The notes beneath the pieces were generated by a model. That model did no database searches, had not been told where the DNA came from, and worked only from the letters and a program-made list of their open reading frames with translations. This document shows, in pieces, positions 13,796 through 20,994 of a stretch of DNA of 21,819 bases. The stretch lies in assembly GCA_020632885.1 (NCBI GenBank), contig JACKEQ010000052.1, positions 1-21,819 of the forward strand, written 5' to 3'. How positions within the stretch are numbered: the first letter of the stretch is position 1; each line of letters begins with the position of its first letter. Both the position numbers and the translations under genes were made by a program. The stretch comes from Alphaproteobacteria bacterium. Its GTDB lineage: Bacteria; Myxococcota_A; UBA796; GCA-2862545.

Positions 13796-14808
13796 CGCAC
13801 CCCCAGAGCACCACCGAGGACCCGTCGGCGGGCCGCCTGGCGCTGGCGCTCCTTGTAATCGGCGTGGCTCGCCCAGCCCTTCCGACTCTCGAGCCAGCTC
13901 GCCTCGTCGAGCACCTGGACCTCGAAGGGGAAGAAGAAGCGGTAGACGTCGCCGGACGCGTTGGACACGCGGACGCGCTGACGGCCCGTGAACTGGATCG
14001 CGTGGTAGGCCTTGGCGCTGTAGGGGTTGGAGGGGTCTCCGCCGGCGTCCGGGTAGGCCCAGCCCTCCATCTCGGCCGCCAGCGACGGGATGTCCGTGGC
14101 GTCGGGGATGGCGGCCTCGAGCCGCGCGAGGTCCACCAGGGTGTTCTTGGACCGGCTCGGCTTCACGTTGGCGAACATGATGACGTTGTTCACGCGCAGG
14201 AAGCGCACGACCAGCAGCGCGTCGAGCCGGTTGCGGGTGACGAAGCGCACGCCGAGGCGGTCGAAGATGTCGGCCGCGACGTTCTCGGGCTTGTGCAGGA
14301 GCTTGAGGACGAGCGAGTGCAGCTCCTTGCGGGCCCTGGACTCGTAGCGCACGAGCGGCACGTCCCCGAGCCGCAGGCCGGCGGCGTCCTCGCGGATCCA
14401 CTTCTCGAACCGCCCGAGGATCTGGGCTTCGATCTGCTCGGCGAAGCTGTCGGTGAAGTCCGACTCGGCGTGGGCGAGGGTGTGCATCACGCGGAGGAGC
14501 CCGCAGGCCCAGGGGTCCGGGGTGTCGGAGGAGACCGCCAGCAGGAGCTCCCGGACGTCCGTGACCGCCATGGTGGCCTCTGGGATGGCCTCGCCGGGCT
14601 CGAGGAGCACGTCGCGCACGAAGGCGATGGCCGTCGTGCGGAGGTACTCGAGCTCCTCGCGCTCCTCGGGGTCGTCCCAGCGGTAGCCGTAGGCCGCGAG
14701 GAAGCGCTCGGCGTCGTCGTGGTCCTCGACATGGAGGCGACCGACGTCGATGGCGGACGCACCGCCGACGACGGCGCGGAGGGTCTGGAAGGGGAAGACG
14801 TTCTGCAC
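13792..14808 (-). CDS. RelA/SpoT-synthetase-fold-like protein, probably TIGR04552-type
   Basis: A 338-residue cytosolic protein read from GTG 14808. The C-terminal half follows the order of motifs in RelA/SpoT synthetase domains: SRARKELHSLVLKLL (158-171), a DIFDRLGVRFV strand with Asp183 where the metal-binding Asp of (p)ppGpp synthetases sits, a KPSRSKN basic loop (216-222), AYHAIQF (267-273) where the stacking Tyr/His strand is expected, and FEVQVLD with Glu296 where the catalytic EIQIR Glu lies. The N-terminal 150 residues are helical and unfamiliar. I recall an uncharacterised, mainly myxobacterial family (TIGR04552) of this length, but have not checked the assignment. Whether it makes (p)ppGpp or another product is unknown; the canonical G-R-x-K and IR-T residues are only partly kept. 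It sits between a histidine kinase and the YaiI gene. Confidence 0.72.
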   Translation of the reverse strand: MQNVFPFQTLRAVVGGASAIDVGRLHVEDHDDAERFLAAYGYRWDDPEEREELEYLRTTAIAFVRDVLLEPGEAIPEATMAVTDVRELLLAVSSDTPDPWACGLLRVMHTLAHAESDFTDSFAEQIEAQILGRFEKWIREDAAGLRLGDVPLVRYESRARKELHSLVLKLLHKPENVAADIFDRLGVRFVTRNRLDALLVVRFLRVNNVIMFANVKPSRSKNTLVDLARLEAAIPDATDIPSLAAEMEGWAYPDAGGDPSNPYSAKAYHAIQFTGRQRVRVSNASGDVYRFFFPFEVQVLDEASWLESRKGWASHADYKERQRQAARRRVLGGALGVR

Positions 14809-14838
14809 GCGCCCCGAGCATACCGGACGTGTCGGGGG

Positions 14839-16113
14839 TCAGGCGACCGCGCGGGGGAGCCGGACGGCGAAGGTGGAGCCCGCACCCGGCTGGCTGCGCA
14901 CCGTGACGTCACCCCCCATGCGGCGCGTGAGCTCGCGCACGATCGCGAGCCCCAGGCCGGTCCCGCCCGCCACGTCGTGGACCTGCACGAACGGCTCGAA
15001 GACCCGGGCCGCCTGGTCCGCGTCCATGCCGACCCCCGTGTCCTCGACGTCCACCACGACGTCGTCTCCGGCATCGCGCACCCTGAGCGTCACCGTGCCG
15101 CCCGTGGTGAACTTGCACGCGTTGCCCACGAGGTTCAGGAAGCACTGCCGGATGCGTCGGGCGTCTCCCCGGACGACGCGCTCCGGGCCCACGAGGTCGC
15201 CCGTGTTGCCGCTCGCTGCGAAGAGGGGCGAGGTCTGGTCCAGCACGTCCCGGAGCAGCGGGTGCAGGGCGACGCTCGTGTCGTCGAGGGGGAGCTGGCC
15301 CGCCTCGACCTTGGAGAGGTCCAGGACGTCGTTGAGCAGGGCGAGCAGGTGGTTCCCGGCCCGGTGGATGCGCGCGAGGTCGGCCCGCGCCTCGCCCGTC
15401 GCGTCCTCCTCGAGGAGCTCGGTGTACCCGAGGATGGCGTTCATCGGCGTGCGGAGCTCGTGGCTCATGTTGGCGAGGAACATGGACTTCGAGCGGCTCG
15501 CCTCCAGGGCGTCGCGACGGGCCTCGTCGAGCGCGCGGCGCTGGATGTCGACCGCGGAGGACGCACCGACCGCGATGGCGGCGACCACCGCGAAGAACCC
15601 GGTGTAGGCGAGCACCGCGAGGGGCCAGCGCACCTGGGGTCCGTACAGGGGCTCGGGGACGAGCCCGGAGACCCAGCAGCCGTAGAACACCAGGATCACC
15701 GCGGTGCAGAGGGCGGCCCAGGCGATCCCGCCGGTCCTCCCGATGATCAGCGCGGCCATGGTGACGCAGAACGCGAGCCAGGGGATGCTGGCGGCGAAGA
15801 TCCCATCGAGGATCCATGCGGGCCCGAGCAGGCTCTGGGCGAGCCCGAGGCACTGGAGGTGGCCGGTGAGGCGGAGGTCGCCGGTACGCTTCAGGATCAG
15901 CGGCCCCGACCCGACCAGCGCGGCCGCCAGCACCAGCGATCCACCCATCCCCCAGCGCCCCATGGCCGTGAAGACCACGGCGAACACGAGGCCCCAGGGG
16001 GCCAGGCCCAGCGCCACGCGCGCCACGAGGCGTCCCCGCCACCGGTCCTCGGTGGGGAGCCCCGCGACGATCGCGTCCTCCGCGGACGCCAGCGATGTCA
16101 GCCAGGGACTCAT
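14839..16113 (-). CDS. Membrane-bound sensor histidine kinase
   Basis: A 424-residue kinase from ATG 16113. About six hydrophobic helices lie between residues 30 and 187, with very short loops, so the signal is probably sensed in or at the membrane. A short linker helix leads into HisKA: MSHELRTPMNAILGY with phospho-acceptor His218. HATPase_c motifs follow: N-box CFLNLVGNACKF (324-335), G1 DTGVGM (358-363), F-box VFEPF (371-375), G2 GGTGLGL (383-389). There is no receiver domain and no response regulator gene beside it. The core is close to that of the hybrid kinase at 2-1441. An upstream ATG at 16203 would add a 30-residue basic tail and run through the divergent promoter region, so I reject it. 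The next gene on the strand starts 30 bases downstream. Confidence 0.9.
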   Translation of the reverse strand: MSPWLTSLASAEDAIVAGLPTEDRWRGRLVARVALGLAPWGLVFAVVFTAMGRWGMGGSLVLAAALVGSGPLILKRTGDLRLTGHLQCLGLAQSLLGPAWILDGIFAASIPWLAFCVTMAALIIGRTGGIAWAALCTAVILVFYGCWVSGLVPEPLYGPQVRWPLAVLAYTGFFAVVAAIAVGASSAVDIQRRALDEARRDALEASRSKSMFLANMSHELRTPMNAILGYTELLEEDATGEARADLARIHRAGNHLLALLNDVLDLSKVEAGQLPLDDTSVALHPLLRDVLDQTSPLFAASGNTGDLVGPERVVRGDARRIRQCFLNLVGNACKFTTGGTVTLRVRDAGDDVVVDVEDTGVGMDADQAARVFEPFVQVHDVAGGTGLGLAIVRELTRRMGGDVTVRSQPGAGSTFAVRLPRAVA

Positions 16114-16226
16114 GCGTACGGGGCTATCGCGGATCGGCGAAGGTGTGTGGGATCGCACGGGATGGCGTCGCGCGAGCAATGACACGTGGCCGTCACCGAG
16201 CACGGATAGTGGGGGCGGCCAGGATC

Positions 16227-16232
16227 AGGAGG
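16227..16232 (+). promoter_or_regulatory. Strong ribosome binding site deciding a GTG start
   Basis: AGGAGG lies 6 bases upstream of GTG 16239 and sets the start of the MGS-amidohydrolase, excluding the upstream ATG at 16095 (which overlaps the divergent kinase gene) and disfavouring ATG 16263. The 125 bases between the divergent starts contain no promoter I can name. Confidence 0.8.
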
Positions 16233-16238
16233 TGCAGG

Positions 16239-17642
16239 GTGACCGAGCGCGACCCACTTGCGATGTTGGCGTTCCATCTGAAGCTCGCAGGGCATCGCAC
16301 GACGAAGAACGTGCTGATCTCCGTCGGATCAGAGGCCGACAAATCGAGCCTCCTGCCGGCGCTCCGGCAGCTCGACCGCCTCGATGTCGCGCTCTTCGCC
16401 ACGCCCGGCACCCAGCGTTTCCTCGCCGCCAACGGCATCGAAGCCACCCTCATCCACAAGATCGCCGACGGGCAGGAGCCGAACATCCTCTCGTTCCTCT
16501 CGCGCGCCCAGCTCGACCTCGTGGTGAACATCCCCTCGGGCCGGCCGGTCCACGAGGAGAAGACGGACGGGCAGCACATCCGGTCGCTGGCCATCGAGAA
16601 CCTCGTGCCGCTCGTGACCGACGTGGAGGTGGCCCGCCAGACCATCGACCGGATGGCGCGCCCTCCCGCGCCCGCCGCGGTGGAGGAGCCGTGGAACCTC
16701 AAGCGCGTCTGCCTCGAGCTGGCCGCTGCCAACGGGGGATTCTGTAACTACCACGCCCACTTCGACAAGGCGTACCTCATCACGCAGGAGAACCTGAAGC
16801 TGTCCCAGGTGGACATGCAGAAGAAGTGGCACCTCTACCGGTACCTCAAGGAGAACTACACGCACGACGACCTCGTGACGCGCATCTCCAGGGCCGTGGA
16901 GACCATGATCGCCCAGGGGGTCACGCACTGTCGGACCTTCGTGGATGCCGACAGCACCGTGGGTCTGCTGCCCATCCAGGCCGCCCGGCACGTCCGCGAG
17001 ATCTACGGCGACCGCATCCACCTCGAGTTCGCCATCCAGCCCCTCGAGGGCGTGCTGGACCCCGAGTCCCGCAAGCGGTTCGTGGAGGCGTGTGCCCTCG
17101 CGGACATCGTGGGCGGGCTGCCGAGCCGCGACCGGCCGACCCCCGAGAAGCACCTCGACCTGCTGTTCTCCATCGCGAAGGACCTCGACAAGCCCATCGA
17201 CGTCCACATCGACCAGGAGAACCAGCCCTACGAGGACGAGACCGAGCTCCTCGCGCTGAAGACCATCGAGCACGGCTACGAGGGCCGCGTGACGGGCGTG
17301 CACGCCATCAGCGTCGCCGCCAAGCCGCCCGTCGAGCAGGAGCGCATCCTGAAGCGGGTGAAGGACGCGGGCATGCACCTCGTGATCTGCCCGTCCGCGG
17401 CGCTCTCGATGAAGCCCCACGAGCTCAACGCGCCCATCCACAACAGCATCGCGCCGCTCCAGCGCATCCTGGACGCGGACGTCCCGGTGCACCTCGGCAT
17501 CGACAACATGCACGACCTCTTCATGCCCATCGTGGATGGCGACATGTGGACCGAGTGCCGGATGCTCATGGAGGCCACGCGCTTCTACGACATCGAGAAG
17601 GTGATGGCCATCGCCTGTGACCGCAGCGGGTTCGGCTTGTGA
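16239..17642 (+). CDS. MGS-like allosteric domain fused to a cytosine-deaminase-like amidohydrolase
   Basis: A 467-residue fusion. Residues about 22-141 are an MGS-like domain of the CarB/PurH type: NVLISVGSEADK, then LFATPGTQRFLAANGI, LIHKIADGQ and LDLVVNIPSG. In CarB this domain binds UMP and other effectors. Residues about 168-467 are an amidohydrolase barrel of the cytosine deaminase group: metal-binding HAH (His172, His174), HIDQE (His323, Glu327), GVHAIS (His355) and HLGIDNMHDLFMP (Asp422). The protein stops right after the barrel, without the usual C-terminal beta-sandwich segment. It overlaps the PyrF-PyrE gene by four bases (GTGA) and leads an operon for UMP synthesis. The domain order recalls the MGS-dihydroorotase junction of animal CAD, but the catalytic motifs are deaminase-like. 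I infer a pyrimidine or related ring hydrolase under nucleotide control; the substrate is unknown. Confidence 0.85.
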   Translation: MTERDPLAMLAFHLKLAGHRTTKNVLISVGSEADKSSLLPALRQLDRLDVALFATPGTQRFLAANGIEATLIHKIADGQEPNILSFLSRAQLDLVVNIPSGRPVHEEKTDGQHIRSLAIENLVPLVTDVEVARQTIDRMARPPAPAAVEEPWNLKRVCLELAAANGGFCNYHAHFDKAYLITQENLKLSQVDMQKKWHLYRYLKENYTHDDLVTRISRAVETMIAQGVTHCRTFVDADSTVGLLPIQAARHVREIYGDRIHLEFAIQPLEGVLDPESRKRFVEACALADIVGGLPSRDRPTPEKHLDLLFSIAKDLDKPIDVHIDQENQPYEDETELLALKTIEHGYEGRVTGVHAISVAAKPPVEQERILKRVKDAGMHLVICPSAALSMKPHELNAPIHNSIAPLQRILDADVPVHLGIDNMHDLFMPIVDGDMWTECRMLMEATRFYDIEKVMAIACDRSGFGL

Positions 17643-18940
17643 CGCCGTTCTTCGAGCGGGTCGAGGACCGGATGTGGACCCTCCACACCTGCCTCGTGCT
17701 CGGTGTCGACCCGCACCCGGACGACCTCCCGGAGCCCACCGGAGAGGCCGCCCTCGCCTGGTCCCTCGATCTGCTCCAGAAGGCCGGCCCCCACGCCGTC
17801 GCCGTGAAGCCCAACGCCGCGTTCTTCGAGGCGCTTCCTGGCGGGACCGAGGCCCTCCGCCGCTTCGTGGAGGCGTGCGACCTGCCCGTGCTCCTCGATG
17901 TGAAGCGCGGCGACATCGGGTCCACGGCGACCGCCCAGGCGGCCGCCTGCTACGACCTGCTCGGCGTGGACGCGGTCACCAGCCAGCCCTGGCTCGGCGA
18001 GGACGCCGTGCGGCCCTTCCTCCGCGAGGGCAAGGCGAGCTTCGTGCTCTGCCACACCAGCAACGCGTCTGCACCGGACGTCCAGCACATCGCGACCGTG
18101 GAAGGCCCGGCGTACCTGGCGATCGCGCGTCGGGCGCTCTCCTGGGGCGACCAGGTGGGCCTCGTGGTGGGCGCGACGGCTCCCGACGCCCTGCGTGCCG
18201 TGCGCGCCGCCCATCCGGGCTGCTGGATCCTGGCACCCGGAGTCGGGGCGCAGGGGGCAGATGCCCGGCAGACGGTCCGGGTCGGCTCGCGCGCGGACGG
18301 GCTCGGCCTGTTGGTGCCGATCTCCCGCGGGATCTCCCGAGCGGCGGACCCCGCCGGGGCCGCGAGGAACTACGCGCGCCAGCTCTCCCTGCACAGCGGC
18401 GAGTCGACGGGCGTGGACCCTTTGCTGCAGGGCCTCGTGGACCTGGAGTGCATCCGGTACGGCACGTTCACGCTGCGCTCGGGGGCGACCTCGAACGTGT
18501 ACGTGGACTGCCGCCGCACCATCGGTAGCCCCGAGCTGCTCGCCAGCCTGGCGGCGCGCATGGTCCCGGGGCTCGCGGGTGCCGCCCGGGTGGCGGGGGT
18601 GCCCACGGCGGGGCTGCCGCTGGGCACGGCGCTGTCGCTCGTGTCGGGGGTTCCCCTCGTGTACCCGCGGGCCTCCGTCAAGGCCCACGGCACCGGGAGG
18701 TCCGTGGAGGGCGTCTGGTCGCCAGGGGAGACGGTCGTGATGGTGGACGACGTCGCCACACGCGGGACGTCCCTGGTGGAGGCCGCCCAGACGCTGCGGG
18801 AGGCGGGGCTGGTCGTGGAGCGGGCGCTGGTCCTGGTCGACCGTGACGGCGGGGCCCGCGAGGCCCTGGCGGAGCTGGGCATCACGCTGGAGGCCCTGTT
18901 CACCCTCGAGGACGTGCTGGCGCTGGCGCCCGGGGAATAG
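17639..18940 (+). CDS. pyrFE: Bifunctional orotidine-5'-phosphate decarboxylase/orotate phosphoribosyltransferase (PyrF-PyrE fusion)
   Basis: A 433-residue UMP synthase. The N-terminal half (1-250) is a PyrF of the longer 'type 2' family: MTPFFERV opening, LGVDPHP, and catalytic LDVKRGDIGSTA with Asp87, Lys89 and Asp92; the phosphate-binding end reads PGVGAQGAD and RGI. The C-terminal half (about 257-433) is PyrE: GTFTLRSGATSNVYVDCR, the Lys-containing VYPRASVKAHG, and the PRPP motif VVMVDDVATRGTS (366-378). Together they convert orotate plus PRPP to OMP and then UMP. The order is decarboxylase first, opposite to animal and plant UMPS. The GTG start lies inside the stop of the preceding gene (GTGA), and the next gene starts 8 bases after the stop. 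Confidence 0.95.
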   Translation: MTPFFERVEDRMWTLHTCLVLGVDPHPDDLPEPTGEAALAWSLDLLQKAGPHAVAVKPNAAFFEALPGGTEALRRFVEACDLPVLLDVKRGDIGSTATAQAAACYDLLGVDAVTSQPWLGEDAVRPFLREGKASFVLCHTSNASAPDVQHIATVEGPAYLAIARRALSWGDQVGLVVGATAPDALRAVRAAHPGCWILAPGVGAQGADARQTVRVGSRADGLGLLVPISRGISRAADPAGAARNYARQLSLHSGESTGVDPLLQGLVDLECIRYGTFTLRSGATSNVYVDCRRTIGSPELLASLAARMVPGLAGAARVAGVPTAGLPLGTALSLVSGVPLVYPRASVKAHGTGRSVEGVWSPGETVVMVDDVATRGTSLVEAAQTLREAGLVVERALVLVDRDGGAREALAELGITLEALFTLEDVLALAPGE

Positions 18941-18948
18941 GGGAGGGC

Positions 18949-19551
18949 ATGCGACGCGTCGTGCTCGTCGGGTCCCTGGTCGTCGCCGTGCTCGCGTGCG
19001 GCGGGTCGGGTCCGTACGCGGGTGACCGGCGGGTGGTGGCGGAGGTGGTCTCGGCCGACGCACCGGCCAGCGACGTCGAGGTCATCCGGGGCCGCCTGAA
19101 GCGGCTCGGCGTGAAGGGCACGGCGGAGGGCGGCCCGGTGGGGCTGACCCTGACGCTCACGGGCGTGACCGGGCCGGAGGTCCTCGCGGCCGTGTTGCGG
19201 CCTGGTGTCGTGTCGATGCGGCATGCGACGGACCCGCGGATCCTCGGGAACGATGACGTGGCGACCGCGGTGATCGAAGAGGACCCGAACACTGCGTACC
19301 CGTACCTGATGCTCGAGCTCACCTCGGAAGGGACCGAGCGGTTCTGTGGGCTCACCACCGATCATGTCGGCGAGGTCGTCGTGCTCGCGGTGGACGCGCT
19401 CTCGATGGCCCCGGTCGTGCGCGAGCCGGTCTGTGGTGGGCAGGTGAGGATCGACATGTCCGGGAGCGACCTCGCGGAGGCTGCGGCGATGGCGGCTGCC
19501 GTCCAGGGGCCGCCGCTCGAGGGCACCTGGGAGGTCCGGGTCGTCCGATGA
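18949..19551 (+). CDS. Lipoprotein consisting of a SecD-like periplasmic domain
   Basis: A 200-residue protein. MRRVVLVGSLVVAVLAC is a normal lipoprotein signal with lipobox VLAC and Cys17. The mature part matches the soluble periplasmic P1 region of SecD in order: VEVIRGRLKRLGVKG like the SecD 'IRxRVxxLGV' helix; a VLRPGVVSMRHA strand; YPYLMLELTSEGTERFCGLT; and VVLAVDALSMAPVVREPVCGG like the SecD 'LDxxVxSAPVIxxxIxGG' hairpin. None of the SecD transmembrane helices are present, so it cannot be the translocase motor subunit. It may be a detached, repurposed domain. Strong GGGGAGG upstream supports ATG 18949. It overlaps the next gene by four bases (ATGA). Its place between pyrFE and pyrD has no obvious metabolic reason. 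Confidence 0.82.
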   Translation: MRRVVLVGSLVVAVLACGGSGPYAGDRRVVAEVVSADAPASDVEVIRGRLKRLGVKGTAEGGPVGLTLTLTGVTGPEVLAAVLRPGVVSMRHATDPRILGNDDVATAVIEEDPNTAYPYLMLELTSEGTERFCGLTTDHVGEVVVLAVDALSMAPVVREPVCGGQVRIDMSGSDLAEAAAMAAAVQGPPLEGTWEVRVVR

Positions 19552-20009
19552 AGGCGTTGGCCATCGTGTTCCTCGGTGTCTGGGTGTGGCTCCCGGTGTG
19601 GCTGGTGGTGGCGCGCGCCATGGTCTGGCGCCGGCCGATCGGGCGGGCGCGATTGGGGGTCGGTCCCACGGTGCTACGGCTGGGACGCCTCGAGCTCGGG
19701 CTGGTCCCGACGGGGGCGATGCTGGAGGGGGTCCCGGGGCCGGACGGTCATCCGAGACCCTGGCCGCGGCACTTCCACTGGATGTCCCATCTCCCCGTCC
19801 TGGTGGCCACGACAACGGTCGCGGTGTGCCACGGGGCGCCCTGCGTGCCGTGTGGGTGGTGGCCGTGGCCGGGGTTCGGGGGGGCCTGGGACCACCTGGC
19901 GGCGCTCGCCCTCGCCGACCCTCTCGGCGTCGCCGTGCAGCTCGGGGCGCTCATGGGTGCCGTGAACGTCGGGATGGGCGTGCTCTTCGCCGTGGTCGCG
20001 GGGCGTTGA
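19548..20009 (+). CDS. Small membrane protein, possibly a degenerate M50 (site-2 protease)-like remnant
   Basis: A 153-residue protein with an N-terminal transmembrane helix (about 1-25), a hydrophobic segment near 83-95 and a C-terminal helix (about 125-150). RLGVGPTVLRLGRLELGLVP (34-53) recalls the 'GxGPxxxxxxxxxxxxxxxPxGG' stretch that follows the HExxH helix in site-2 proteases, and the C-terminal GALMGAVNVGMGVL vaguely recalls their last helix, but HExxH and the NxxPxxxLDG motif are absent. It would therefore be inactive if related at all. Gene reality is supported by the ATGA overlap with the lipoprotein gene before it and TGATG with pyrD after it. Function unknown. Confidence 0.65.
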   Translation: MKALAIVFLGVWVWLPVWLVVARAMVWRRPIGRARLGVGPTVLRLGRLELGLVPTGAMLEGVPGPDGHPRPWPRHFHWMSHLPVLVATTTVAVCHGAPCVPCGWWPWPGFGGAWDHLAALALADPLGVAVQLGALMGAVNVGMGVLFAVVAGR

Positions 20010-20980
20010 TGGACGCCCTGTTGCGCTGGTCGTTGATGCGTCTCCCGCCGGAGCGGGCCCACGCGGCGGCCTTGCGTGGGCTGGCCCTGGCTGCGGCGCT
20101 GCCCGGAGGACGTTCGGTGTTGCGTGCGCGGTATGCGCCCCCGGACGACCCCGTGCAGGTCGGCGGGCTGCTGTTCCCGAACCGGATCGGGCTCGCGGCC
20201 GGGTACGACAAGGACGCGGTGGCCGTGGCGGGTCTGGACGCGCTCGGCTTCGGGCACCTGGAGCTCGGCACGGTGACGCCAGAGCCCCAGGAGGGGAACC
20301 CGGGTGTGCGGATCGTGCGGCTGCCCGAGCATGGCGCCCTGGTGAATCGCATGGGCTTCCCGAGCCGCGGGGTGGACGCGTTCGTGGACCGCCTGTCGCG
20401 CGTGGGCCCCGTGCGTGCCGTGCTGGGCGCGAACCTCGGGAAGAACCGGCACACGCCGAACGACCGTGCGGCGGACGACTACCTGCGCGGCTTCCGGGCG
20501 GTGCACCCCCACGTGGCGTACGTGACCGTGAACGTGAGCTCGCCGAACACGAAGGGCCTGCGGGACCTGGCCGCACCGGACGTGCTGGCGGGTCTGCTGC
20601 GGCCGCTGGTGGACGCGCGGGACGGGCTGTCGCCGCACCGGCCGATCTGGGTGAAGCTGGCCCCGGACGCGACCGCGGAGACCCTGCGCGACGCGGCGAA
20701 GGCGGTCCGCGATGCGGGGGCGGACGCCCTGGTGCTCACGAACACGACGGTCTCGCGGCCGGTGGCGTGTGCTGCGGAGGGCGGGCTGTCGGGTCGGCCG
20801 CTCGGGGCCCTGGCGCTTTCCGCGGTGGAGGCGGTGGCGGGGCAGGGGCTCCCCGTGGTCGCGGTGGGCGGCATCGGGTCGCGGGAGGACGTCCGGCGGC
20901 GGCTGGATGCGGGGGCGTCGCTCGTGCAGGTCTACACGTCGCTGGTGTTCGGCGGGCCCGGGATCCTGCAATCGCTCTGA
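20009..20980 (+). CDS. pyrD: Dihydroorotate dehydrogenase, class 2 (quinone-dependent)
   Basis: A 323-residue class 2 PyrD that oxidises dihydroorotate to orotate with FMN and passes electrons to quinone at the membrane. Motifs: FPNRIGLAAGYDKD (56-69), ELGTVTP (85-91), NRMGFPSRGVD, NLGKNRHTPND (142-152), and NVSSPNTKGLRDL (175-187) with Ser178 as the class 2 catalytic base. VKLAPD, TNTTVSR, GGLSGRPL, GGIGSREDV and AGASLVQVYTSLVFGGP follow. The N-terminal helical segment (about 1-40) is the membrane/quinone-tunnel part. The C-terminus ends soon after GGPGILQSL, a little shorter than usual. ATG 20009 overlaps the preceding stop (TGATG). It is the last gene of the uridylate operon and supplies orotate to the PyrE half of PyrFE. 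Confidence 0.96.
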   Translation: MDALLRWSLMRLPPERAHAAALRGLALAAALPGGRSVLRARYAPPDDPVQVGGLLFPNRIGLAAGYDKDAVAVAGLDALGFGHLELGTVTPEPQEGNPGVRIVRLPEHGALVNRMGFPSRGVDAFVDRLSRVGPVRAVLGANLGKNRHTPNDRAADDYLRGFRAVHPHVAYVTVNVSSPNTKGLRDLAAPDVLAGLLRPLVDARDGLSPHRPIWVKLAPDATAETLRDAAKAVRDAGADALVLTNTTVSRPVACAAEGGLSGRPLGALALSAVEAVAGQGLPVVAVGGIGSREDVRRRLDAGASLVQVYTSLVFGGPGILQSL

Positions 20981-20994
20981 CGGCGTGCCGCCGT
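20980..20994 (+). terminator. Compact GC hairpin directly after pyrD
   Basis: ACGGCG (20980-20985) pairs with CGCCGT (20989-20994) around a 3-base TGC loop, starting on the last base of the pyrD stop codon. There is no U-tract after it, so it may be a weak or Rho-assisted end, or an mRNA 3' stabiliser. Confidence 0.35.
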
